Assembly (NCBI GenBank): GCA_964430245.1
Contig: CAYSEW010000036.1
Span: forward strand, 1 to 23,756
DNA length: 23,756 nt
Direction of reading: 5' to 3'
From: CAYSEW01 sp964430245
GTDB lineage: Bacteria; Bacteroidota; Bacteroidia; Flavobacteriales_D; Parvicellaceae
In this document: one piece after another, positions 1 to 6,523 of the stretch
Layout: the number at the start of each line of letters is the position of its first letter
Position numbering within the stretch: the stretch's first letter is position 1
The notes under the pieces: model-generated
Databases searched by the model: none
Seen by the model: only the letters and a program-made list of their open reading frames with translations
Told to the model about the DNA's origin: nothing
Program-made: the position numbers and the translations under genes

Positions 1-354
1 GATGCTGGGGCAGAATTCATTGTTACGCAAATGTTTTATGACAATAATAAATATTTTGATTTTGTAGAAAAATGCCGAGCAATAGGTATTAATGTACCTA
101 TTATTCCAGGCCTAAAACCCATTACAACTCTTAAACATATTGCTTTTCTTCCAAAATTCTTTCATATAGATTTTCCAGAAGCATTGTCCAATGAATTAAA
201 CAAGTGCAAATCAAATGAAGAAGTAAGGAACGTAGGTATGGAATGGGGTATTATGCAATCAAAAGAGTTGATTAAAAACAATGCCCCTGTTCTACACTTT
301 TATACCATGGGTAAAGGAAAAGCTGTCCGTAACATTGCTAAAGAAGTTTTTTGA
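1..354 (+). CDS. metF: 5,10-methylenetetrahydrofolate reductase, C-terminal part (5' end outside window)
   Basis: This is the last 117 codons of methylenetetrahydrofolate reductase. The enzyme reduces methylene-THF to methyl-THF with an FAD cofactor and so supplies the methyl group for methionine synthesis. The reading frame is open from base 1, and no start is visible because the gene begins upstream. Family signatures seen are GAEFIVTQMFYDN, where the FAD/folate barrel strand ends, then IPIIPGLKP-type residues (VPIIPGLKPI), and the C-terminal run LHFYTMGKGKAV. The stop TGA at 352-354 is followed after one base by the ATG of the ParA-like gene, so the two are probably cotranscribed and translationally coupled. 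I see nothing abnormal in the visible part. Identification is confident, but only about one third of the protein is present. Confidence 0.92.
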   Translation, partial: DAGAEFIVTQMFYDNNKYFDFVEKCRAIGINVPIIPGLKPITTLKHIAFLPKFFHIDFPEALSNELNKCKSNEEVRNVGMEWGIMQSKELIKNNAPVLHFYTMGKGKAVRNIAKEVF

Positions 355-355
355 A

Positions 356-994
356 ATGACTAAAATTATTTCTTTTATAAGTAGAAAAGGAGGGACTGGC
401 AAAACCACTAATGCCATTAATTTAGCTACCTATCTAGCTAAAAAGAAAAACAACATTATTTTAGTTGAAACTGACCCTAATTACACTATAAATTCTTTAC
501 GAAAACTAGAGCTTTTTAAATTAAAGAAAAAAGAAGACACTTACTTCCCAATTGTAGGATCTGAAGACCATAGAGTAGCTACAGAAATTAAAAAATTAAC
601 CCTTCAGAACACTTTCGATTATATACTTGTAGATAGTGCTGGAAAAACTACAGATAAAGGGATAAAAGAGCTTTGTTTGGCTAGTGATCTTGTATTAATC
701 ACTACAAGCTTAACACAAAATGATCTTCTTGTTGCTTATCAAACTGTTCAAGATCTTCAACCGGCACAAGAAGTTAACAAAGATTTACAGATTTGCGTAC
801 TTCCTAACAGAATACATAGCCGTACAAGAGTTAGAACTGTAAAAGAGGTACTAAAGAATCTAAATGCTAATATTCTTAATACTTATGTTCCTCAAAGAAA
901 AGTATTTACTTCTCCAAGTACTATCTATCCTGAATGGCGATATAGAAATATAGCTAAAGAAATTATTAAATTTGTAGCTCATGGGAAAAAATAA
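356..994 (+). CDS. Orphan ParA/MinD-family ATPase (212 aa)
   Basis: This is a P-loop ATPase of the ParA/MinD superfamily, which position plasmids, chromosomes or protein cargo by ATP-dependent DNA or membrane binding. The deviant Walker A motif KGGTGKTT is at residues 11-18 and includes the signature lysine K11. VETDP is at 37-41 (Walker A' region) and the Walker B strand YILVDSAG at 89-96 includes D93. The usual N-R motif near the base pocket may be CVLPNR at 147-152. At 212 residues it lacks an N-terminal HTH domain, as in small ParA or McdA-like proteins rather than chromosomal ParA/Soj. I chose the ATG at 356, which puts the P-loop at the usual distance from the N-terminus; an in-frame ATG at 281 lies inside metF and gives an unrelated leader. 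No ParB gene and no parS-like palindromes are seen nearby. A small protein gene overlaps its end and may encode a partner. The cargo is unknown. Confidence 0.88.
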   Translation: MTKIISFISRKGGTGKTTNAINLATYLAKKKNNIILVETDPNYTINSLRKLELFKLKKKEDTYFPIVGSEDHRVATEIKKLTLQNTFDYILVDSAGKTTDKGIKELCLASDLVLITTSLTQNDLLVAYQTVQDLQPAQEVNKDLQICVLPNRIHSRTRVRTVKEVLKNLNANILNTYVPQRKVFTSPSTIYPEWRYRNIAKEIIKFVAHGKK

Positions 995-1367
995 AACACT
1001 AAATGACCTGTCCGATTTTTTAAATGAAAATCCTCAACAGATCCAATTTAAAAGTCCGTCATCAAAAGCTGAATTTTTAAGAAGTGAACCTAATACTTTA
1101 GTAGATGTTCCTCAGATCAAAGAACAAAAAAATAATACAGACTTATTAACTGCCAGCCCATCTGATATTGCAAATACTCTACATTTACAAGCAAAACAAG
1201 ATAAAAAAAGCTTTGTGGATCTTTGGTTAAAAATTCTTGAGGAAGGAGCAAAAAAAGACCCTTTATTAAAAAACACCAATGCCTTTAAAGTTTTGAAATC
1301 AATAAGAAACACTTCAATTAATATTGCATTGGAAGGAATTTCTCAACTTATCAAAAAGAAAGATTAA
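981..1367 (+). CDS. Small hypothetical protein overlapping the ParA-like gene; candidate partner or adaptor (128 aa)
   Basis: I do not recognise a family. The ATG at 981 lies inside the end of the ParA-like gene (14-base overlap), so translation is probably coupled. Residues 1 to about 58 are polar and rich in K, N, Q, S and P (for example NENPQQIQFKSPSSK) and look disordered. Residues about 60-128 look helical: SPSDIANTLHLQAKQ, then SFVDLWLKILEEGAKK, then NAFKVLKSIRNTSINIALEG, ending in a lysine-rich tail. There is no signal peptide, membrane segment or visible DNA-binding motif. A short protein with a disordered N-terminus and helical C-terminus right after an orphan ParA fits the general form of ParA partner/adaptor proteins such as McdB. 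That is inference from context and composition only, with no sequence match claimed. The opposite strand is also open over part of this gene, but the overlap with the ATPase gene favours the + strand. Confidence 0.72.
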   Translation: MGKNKTLNDLSDFLNENPQQIQFKSPSSKAEFLRSEPNTLVDVPQIKEQKNNTDLLTASPSDIANTLHLQAKQDKKSFVDLWLKILEEGAKKDPLLKNTNAFKVLKSIRNTSINIALEGISQLIKKKD

Positions 1368-1428
1368 AGAACTTTTTTTCACAACTTACTTCTTTAATCT
1401 ACGTAATCATTACTTTTAATCACACTCT

Positions 1429-1450
1429 TATAGAATTTGATGATTCTATA
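1429..1450. repeat. Perfect inverted repeat upstream of the secreted-protein gene
   Basis: TATAGAAT at 1429-1436 and ATTCTATA at 1443-1450 are perfect 8-base complements with a 6-base spacer (TTGATG). The repeat lies 42 bases before the ATG of the 1492-1992 gene, in the 124-bp gap after the ParA operon. The stem is almost all A/T and no T-tract follows directly, so it is a poor terminator. A dimeric repressor site or a weak hairpin are both possible. I see no clear TAnnTTTG promoter in this gap; the nearest is TACTTTTA at about 1411-1418. Confidence 0.4.
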
Positions 1451-1491
1451 ATTTAATTTATATCCTAATAGGGACAACTATATTGGCATTA

Positions 1492-1992
1492 ATGAGCTGG
1501 AATAAATTCACACTAATCTTTGTACTTAATTTTTTTGTGTTTTCATATTCTGCGCAACAATCATCAAATGTTAAAGTTAAATTAAAAATAGAATTCAAAT
1601 CTGTTGAAAATTTCGGCAAACCTTTAAATAACACTATAAATTATATTTATTCCGATGGTCAACTCATAGATTCTGTTTATTGTAAAAAAAGAACTATGAA
1701 TTACCTTCTTGAAGGGGCACATTTATATAAAATAGAATTCTCGAAAAATGGATATGTTAATAAACATGTAATTATTAATACTAAAGACATCCCTTCATAT
1801 TCTAAGAAGAGAATTAAACTGAAAGCAGACATTAACTTATTTAGAAAAATGAGTAGAATCAATGTTGCTTTTTTAAAAACAGAACCTGTTTCTATCGCCT
1901 ACTATAATTTTATTAAAAAAAGCCTAATATGGGATTATGACTACAACAGAAGTGTCGTTGAAAAAATAATTGAAGCTTCATTAAAGAGGTAA
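1492..1992 (+). CDS. Small secreted protein of unknown function, beta-sandwich-like (166 aa)
   Basis: The product starts with a Sec signal peptide: MSWNK, a hydrophobic core FTLIFVLNFFVF, then a polar SYSAQQ region with probable cleavage near residue 20. The mature part begins with alternating hydrophobic and charged residues (SSNVKVKLKIEF). It then has a segment (residues about 70-110: YKIEFSKNGYVNKHVIINT) that resembles the short beta-strand domains (PEGA or carboxypeptidase-regulatory-like) common in secreted Bacteroidota proteins. The C-terminal 50 residues are basic and unassigned. There is no lipobox Cys, so it is probably periplasmic or secreted rather than a lipoprotein. I chose the ATG at 1492 over an in-frame TTG at 1483, which would add only three residues before the signal. 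It is convergent with sdhB, three bases away. Function unknown. Confidence 0.72.
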   Translation: MSWNKFTLIFVLNFFVFSYSAQQSSNVKVKLKIEFKSVENFGKPLNNTINYIYSDGQLIDSVYCKKRTMNYLLEGAHLYKIEFSKNGYVNKHVIINTKDIPSYSKKRIKLKADINLFRKMSRINVAFLKTEPVSIAYYNFIKKSLIWDYDYNRSVVEKIIEASLKR

Positions 1993-2013
1993 TCTTTAGC
2001 TCTTTTTCTTTTT
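1983..2013 (+). terminator. Possible weak terminator after the secreted-protein gene
   Basis: AAAGAG at 1983-1988 and CTCTTT at 2000-2005 can pair around an 11-base loop that contains the stop codon. A T-rich run (TTCTTTTT) follows within sdhB on the opposite strand. The stem is only six pairs and AT-rich, so efficiency is doubtful. On the - strand the hairpin has no useful T-tract, so it would serve the + gene only. Confidence 0.28.
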
Positions 2014-2751
2014 ACCAAATAACTTATTAAATGTCATAGCTATGGGATCATAATACCTATCCACTACTCTCTCTTTAAGTGGAATAATTCCATTATCAGT
2101 TATATTTATATGCTCTGGACAAACAACAGTACAGCATTTAGTAATGTTACACATTCCTGACCCATATTCATTTTTGATCTCTGGTATTCTGTCTACAGTA
2201 TCTAGTGGATGCATGTCTAAGCTAGCCAATCTTATCATAAATCGAGGACCAACAAATTTATCTTTTTGATCATGATCTCTAAGTACATGACATACATTTT
2301 GACATAAATAACACTCTATACATTTTCTGAATTCCTGTGCCCTTTCTACATCTTCCTGATACATTATGTACCCTTTATCAGTTTTTGATTCTGAATCCAG
2401 TTTAACAGGTTTTATTCTTTTATTTTGTTCGTAATTCCAAGAAACATCAGTCACTAGATCTTTAACAATAGGGAAAGTTTTCATAGGAGTAATAGTAATG
2501 GTCTCATCCGGAGCATATTCATTCATTCTTGTCATACAAGATAGCTTTGGCTTACCATTTATTTCCATACTACAGGAACCGCATTTTCCAGCTTTACAAT
2601 TCCATCGAACAGCTAAGTCATTCGCCTGCTCAGCTTGAATCTTGTGTATCACATCTAGCACAACCATTCCTTCTTTCACTTCCGTTTCGAAATTGGCTAG
2701 CTCTCCGTTTTCATTATTTCCTATATAGATTTGAAATTTACGTGTTGCCAT
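1996..2751 (-). CDS. sdhB: Succinate dehydrogenase iron-sulfur subunit
   Basis: This subunit passes electrons from the flavin in SdhA through three Fe-S clusters to the membrane subunit. At 251 residues it is normal for the family. The [2Fe-2S] ligands are C52, C57, C60 and C72 (in NCKAGKCGSC and the later LSC). The ferredoxin-like domain gives C144, C147, C150 and C211 for [4Fe-4S], and C154, C201 and C207 for [3Fe-4S], by analogy with E. coli SdhB. An additional C206 sits beside C207 (KCCTVVC) and is not a standard ligand. The C-terminal tail GKKKKS is basic. It is the last gene of sdhCAB, 28 bases after sdhA. The compact form and the gene order C-A-B resemble the mycobacterial Sdh1 operon rather than E. 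coli sdhCDAB. Confidence 0.95.
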   Translation of the reverse strand: MATRKFQIYIGNNENGELANFETEVKEGMVVLDVIHKIQAEQANDLAVRWNCKAGKCGSCSMEINGKPKLSCMTRMNEYAPDETITITPMKTFPIVKDLVTDVSWNYEQNKRIKPVKLDSESKTDKGYIMYQEDVERAQEFRKCIECYLCQNVCHVLRDHDQKDKFVGPRFMIRLASLDMHPLDTVDRIPEIKNEYGSGMCNITKCCTVVCPEHINITDNGIIPLKERVVDRYYDPIAMTFNKLFGKKKKS

Positions 2752-2779
2752 AGTTTATACTATTTCCTTTATATTTTTT

Positions 2780-4636
2780 TTAAATCAATTGCTTTTTTTC
2801 TTCTAAAATTTCTTTTTCAAGATCTTCAATAGTCGATTCAGCAATTCGTTTTAATTCTTGGTTTGGCGCTGGTCTTTCTCTCTTTAGTAATTCCATATTA
2901 CCATCTGCCCCTTTTTTAGATATAATATTATAATTAAGCCATTCTTTTTGCTCCGATGGGAAATCATCTCTTGTATGCGCTCCCCTGCTTTCTTCACGAA
3001 TTTCTGCAGCACGTGCTACTGCCTCAGCTGTAATTAATAAATTACGCAATCCTAATGCTTCGTGCCATCCAGGATTAAACTGACTCGCTCCTTTTGCCTT
3101 AACACTTTTATATTCCTCTTTAATCTTTTCTAACTGCTCAATTCCTTTTTTAAGATCATCTTTAGTTCTTATTATACCCACATTTTTTTGCATGTTATTT
3201 TCTAACTGTTCATGCAGTAAATAAGGATTAGCTCCAGATTCTCTATTTAATATAGCCGTTGCATTTTGTATTATTCTACTTGCTTGCTCTGGATTAATAT
3301 CTGAATGTGCTTTTTTATTTTTAGCATATTCTGAAGCATTTTTTCCTGACAAATAACCAAACACCAAAAGATCAGATAAAGAATTACCACCTAATCGATT
3401 GGCTCCATGCATTCCTGCTGCACATTCACCACAGGCAAATAATCCAGGAACTGTACTCATAGTGGTTTCTGCGTCAACTTTAACGCCTCCCATAAAATAA
3501 TGACAAGTAGGCCCCACTTCCATAGGTTCTTTAGTAATGTCGAGCTCAGCTAACACCTTAAATTGATGATACATAGAGGGTAATTTCTTTTTAATATCTT
3601 CTGCTGTACGCTGTGTGGCTATATTCAAATAGGCACCTCCGTGTTTTGAACCTCTACCCGCTTTAACTTCTGCATTTATTGCTCTGGCAACTACATCTCG
3701 AGTTAATAATTCAGGTGGTCTCCTGGCACTGGGATCCCCAGCAAGCCATCTGTTTGCTTCTTCTTCAGTATCTGCAGTTTCTGAAGCAAATCTCTCTGGA
3801 ATATAATTGAACATGAATCGAGTTCCTTCACTATTCAAAAGAATTCCTCCTTCACCTCTTACACTTTCGGTCACTAGTATCCCTTTTACTGAAAGTGGCC
3901 ACACCATACCTGTTGGGTGAAATTGGTTGAATTCTAAATCCATCAATTCTGCACCAGCTTCATAAGCCATTGCATAACCATCGCCCGTATATTCCCAAGA
4001 ATTTGATGTGACTTCCCATGCTTTTCCTCCTCCTCCAGTAGCAAATATTATAGATTTAGCCTTAAAAATGGTGAATGTTCCGGTTTCTCTCCACATACAA
4101 ACTACCCCACATACTTCACCTTCATCGTTTTTAAGTAAATCCAAAGCAGTACATTCCATATAGGCCTCAATACCTTGATGTATACCATGATCTTGTAATG
4201 TTCTAATCATTTCTAATCCTGTACGGTCTCCAACATGTGCTAATCTTGGATACCTGTGACCACCAAAGTTCCTTTGATTGATCAATCCTTTTTTAGTTCG
4301 ATCGAAAACAGCTCCCCATTCTTCTAAAAGACGTACTCTTTCGGGTGCAATCTTAGCATGTAGTTCAGCCATATGCCATACATTTAGAAATTTACCACCT
4401 CGCATTGTATCACGAAAATGGATTTTCCAATGGTCTCTTTCATCTACATTTCCCAAAGCTGCAGCCATTCCACCTTCAGCCATGACAGTATGTGCCTTAC
4501 CTAATAAAGACTTCATTACTATGCCTGTGCTCATTCCTTGAGAAGAAGCTTCAATAGCTGCACTAAGCCCAGCACCACCAGCACCTACTATAAGTACATC
4601 GTGCTCAATTGTTTTTATTTCTGATATATCTAGCAT
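2780..4636 (-). CDS. sdhA: Succinate dehydrogenase flavoprotein subunit
   Basis: This is the catalytic subunit that oxidises succinate to fumarate with covalently bound FAD. The N-terminal dinucleotide fold has VGAGGAGLSAA at 17-27. H49 in KAHTVMAEGG is the expected FAD-linking histidine. Active-site candidates by alignment to E. coli SdhA are H240 (FHPTG), R313 (TRDVVAR), H379 (TCHYFMGG) and R414 (GANRLGGNSLSDLLVFG). At 618 residues all domains are present, including the C-terminal helical domain ending in EKEILEEKKQL. It starts 19 bases after sdhC and is followed 28 bases later by sdhB, so the three form one transcription unit. Nothing is missing. Whether it works mainly as a succinate dehydrogenase or can run as a fumarate reductase cannot be read from the sequence. 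Confidence 0.96.
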   Translation of the reverse strand: MLDISEIKTIEHDVLIVGAGGAGLSAAIEASSQGMSTGIVMKSLLGKAHTVMAEGGMAAALGNVDERDHWKIHFRDTMRGGKFLNVWHMAELHAKIAPERVRLLEEWGAVFDRTKKGLINQRNFGGHRYPRLAHVGDRTGLEMIRTLQDHGIHQGIEAYMECTALDLLKNDEGEVCGVVCMWRETGTFTIFKAKSIIFATGGGGKAWEVTSNSWEYTGDGYAMAYEAGAELMDLEFNQFHPTGMVWPLSVKGILVTESVRGEGGILLNSEGTRFMFNYIPERFASETADTEEEANRWLAGDPSARRPPELLTRDVVARAINAEVKAGRGSKHGGAYLNIATQRTAEDIKKKLPSMYHQFKVLAELDITKEPMEVGPTCHYFMGGVKVDAETTMSTVPGLFACGECAAGMHGANRLGGNSLSDLLVFGYLSGKNASEYAKNKKAHSDINPEQASRIIQNATAILNRESGANPYLLHEQLENNMQKNVGIIRTKDDLKKGIEQLEKIKEEYKSVKAKGASQFNPGWHEALGLRNLLITAEAVARAAEIREESRGAHTRDDFPSEQKEWLNYNIISKKGADGNMELLKRERPAPNQELKRIAESTIEDLEKEILEEKKQLI

Positions 4637-4655
4637 GTTTCTTAATTTGTTTTAC

Positions 4656-5510
4656 CTAAATCCATGTATTAAGGTCAGTAATATATCCCATGGAAACCAT
4701 GCGAATATAAATGTCGGCAACCATGATCCATATTAAACTGAGCCAAGCAAACAGCTCATGTCTTTGATTTAACCAGGTTACGAATTTTCCATTCTTATGA
4801 GCTACATTTCCAGCTGCACTACAAGAATAACAATCCCTATTCCCACCAATCAGGTGCCTTACAGAATGACAGCCAAATGTATAACATCCTAATAATATAG
4901 GGTTTCCTAAAATAAGTATAGTCCCTACGCCAATACCAAACTCTCCTCCTCTGAAAAATGCTAGGTAAGCATCATAGAAAAAAACAAGTATATATAGAAC
5001 TGCAAAGTACATGGTATATCTATGTAGATTTTGAACCAACATAAGACCAGTTTCTCCTTTATAACCTGCTTTTCTTTTTCTTGGAAGAGACCCTACAGCA
5101 CATGCAGGAGGAGTACCAGTAAATGCTCTGTAATATGCTTTTCTGTAGTAATAACATGTAAATCTAAAAACCCCAGGAATTGCTAAAATCAATAAGGATG
5201 GAGAAGCAGGTAGCCAGCTAGGCCACCAAGCAGGCCAAGGTCCTAAAATAGAATGCTCCATTGGAGCACCACCAGCAACTCCCTCTTTAATATAGATCAA
5301 TGGGGAATAAAAAGGCGCCAAATAACCACCAAAACCTTCTTGACCTGCACTATACCAATAAAAATCTCCTTGCCATGCAGACCATGTTCCATAAACCAAA
5401 AAGCAAGTAAGGCCAAAAACGATTGTAACAGGATATAGCCACCAATTATCCTTTCTGGATGTCACACCCAATCCTTTTCTTTTTATGTTTACTGCCGATG
5501 CATTACTCAT
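4656..5510 (-). CDS. sdhC: Succinate dehydrogenase membrane anchor, five-helix type-F-like SdhC
   Basis: This is the membrane subunit through which complex II reduces quinone. It is 284 residues, longer than the usual Bacteroidota diheme cytochrome b558 SdhC (about 220-230). I see about five hydrophobic helices: roughly 25-46, 104-122, 163-185, 192-213 and 250-273. Conserved-looking blocks are TCYYYRKAYYRAF (118-130), PPACAV (134-139), LVQNLHRYT (158-166) and GCYTFGCHSVRHLIGG (208-223). Cys and His are concentrated near the fourth helix: C209, C214, H215, H219, C227, C230 and H238. H163 starts helix 3. From memory these blocks resemble SdhC of mycobacterial Sdh1, the type F complex II in which a Rieske-type [2Fe-2S] cluster lies in the membrane subunit. 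No SdhD is present. Assignment as SdhC is secure from the operon; the cofactor type is inferred. Confidence 0.9.
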   Translation of the reverse strand: MSNASAVNIKRKGLGVTSRKDNWWLYPVTIVFGLTCFLVYGTWSAWQGDFYWYSAGQEGFGGYLAPFYSPLIYIKEGVAGGAPMEHSILGPWPAWWPSWLPASPSLLILAIPGVFRFTCYYYRKAYYRAFTGTPPACAVGSLPRKRKAGYKGETGLMLVQNLHRYTMYFAVLYILVFFYDAYLAFFRGGEFGIGVGTILILGNPILLGCYTFGCHSVRHLIGGNRDCYSCSAAGNVAHKNGKFVTWLNQRHELFAWLSLIWIMVADIYIRMVSMGYITDLNTWI

Positions 5511-5548
5511 AATTTTTTACTTAACTAATTTTACAATTTTTTAAAGTC

Positions 5549-5578
5549 CAAAAGTAATTTTTTTTCATTGAATTTCAA
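5549..5578 (-). promoter_or_regulatory. Promoter of sdhCAB (Bacteroidota sigma-A type)
   Basis: Read on the - strand, TTG at 5578-5576 is followed after 19 bases by TACTTTTG at 5556-5549, an exact match to the TAnnTTTG -7 consensus with accepted spacing. Transcription should start near 5541, giving a leader of about 30 bases before the sdhC ATG at 5510. This suggests that sdhCAB can be transcribed apart from the hydroxyacid dehydrogenase gene upstream, although readthrough is also possible. Confidence 0.55.
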
Positions 5579-5586
5579 TTACTTGT

Positions 5587-6522
5587 TTAACAAAAAAACT
5601 TTTGAATTTTATCAATGATTACTACTGCCATTCTTTCTTTTGCTTCAAAAGACCATCCAGCGATATGTGGAGAAAAAATCACCTCTTCTTTTTTTAATAA
5701 TTCTTTTATCACCACCTGATCATTTAATTCAATTTTCTCAAATGAATCTGTTTCTAATTCTAAAACATCTAAACAAGCTCCAAATACATCGCCTTTATTT
5801 AAAGCAGTCAAAAGGTCCTTAAGGATTACAGACTTGCCTCTTGCTGAATTTATTAACACAATTGGTTTACTAAACTTATCAATAAATGAAGCATCGACCA
5901 TTCCTACAGTCTCTTGAGTTAGAGGAGTATGCAGACTCACTATATCAGCCCTTTTTTGCAATTCTTGCAGGCTAACTTCTTCTACTATAGTTGAAGAAAA
6001 GTTAGTTTTATATTTATCATACGCAATAACATTGACTCCAAATCCATCTAATTTTTCTGCAAAAGCACTACCCATAAAACCATATCCAATTATTCCGACT
6101 GTCTTACCTTTTAATTCTATCGACCTATTAGATTCACGATGCCATATACCTTTTCTTACCTGAAGATCTGCTCTTTTTAAATTATTGAACAGCATTAAAA
6201 GCATACCTATGATATGCTCTCCTAGTGCATCTCTATTTCCTTCAGGAGATCTAAAAACTTCAATGTTATTTAATTTACAATAATCGACATCAATGTTTTC
6301 TAAACCTGAACCTGGTCTGCCAATAAATTTTAAATTAATTGCTTTACTTAGAAAGTCTTTATCTAACTTAATCCTACTTCTAATAATAATCCCCTCAAAT
6401 TCATGAATCTTATCCAATAAGTCATTAGCTGTCCATTGATCAGCCTCTATGACTTCCCATCCCCAATTAATAAAAGTGTCTTTAAAAGAGCCATGTACCT
6501 GATCGATTAATACTACTTTCAT
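5587..6522 (-). CDS. D-isomer-specific 2-hydroxyacid dehydrogenase (phosphoglycerate dehydrogenase-like)
   Basis: This NAD-dependent oxidoreductase has the two-domain D-2-hydroxyacid dehydrogenase fold. GRPGSGLENID (68-78) contacts substrate. The Rossmann motif GIIGYGFMGSAFAE covers 143-156, with the glycine motif at 146-151. The catalytic Arg is R228 (NSARG), the acidic partner is probably E255 or E257, and the catalytic His is H286 (SPHIAGW). At 311 residues it lacks the ACT or C-terminal regulatory domains of long SerA proteins. I prefer the ATG at 6522 to an in-frame one at 6546: it begins at the first beta-strand (MKVVLIDQVHG) and lies one base after the mgtE stop. It could be a 3-phosphoglycerate dehydrogenase for serine synthesis or a different 2-hydroxyacid enzyme. 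No serC or serB is adjacent to decide this. Confidence 0.85.
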   Translation of the reverse strand: MKVVLIDQVHGSFKDTFINWGWEVIEADQWTANDLLDKIHEFEGIIIRSRIKLDKDFLSKAINLKFIGRPGSGLENIDVDYCKLNNIEVFRSPEGNRDALGEHIIGMLLMLFNNLKRADLQVRKGIWHRESNRSIELKGKTVGIIGYGFMGSAFAEKLDGFGVNVIAYDKYKTNFSSTIVEEVSLQELQKRADIVSLHTPLTQETVGMVDASFIDKFSKPIVLINSARGKSVILKDLLTALNKGDVFGACLDVLELETDSFEKIELNDQVVIKELLKKEEVIFSPHIAGWSFEAKERMAVVIIDKIQKFFC

Positions 6523-6523
6523 A

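Noticed and set aside
281..355. Upstream in-frame ATG for the ParA-like gene, giving a 237-residue protein
   Set aside because: It lies inside metF and adds 25 residues unrelated to the family before the usual N-terminal strand. The ATG at 356 directly follows the metF stop.
1112..1312. Open frame on the - strand across the small gene at 981-1367
   Set aside because: The + strand gene overlaps the ATPase gene and has a plausible protein. The reverse frame has a hydrophobic, Phe/Cys-rich sequence without start context.
1483..1491. TTG start of the secreted protein three codons earlier
   Set aside because: ATG at 1492 gives a cleaner signal peptide; the three additional residues do not help.
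4278..4541. 87-codon open frame antisense to sdhA
   Set aside because: It lies wholly within a highly conserved gene on the other strand and encodes no recognisable protein. The same applies to several similar frames inside sdhB, sdhC, the ABC exporter, pdhB, the transporter gene and tig.
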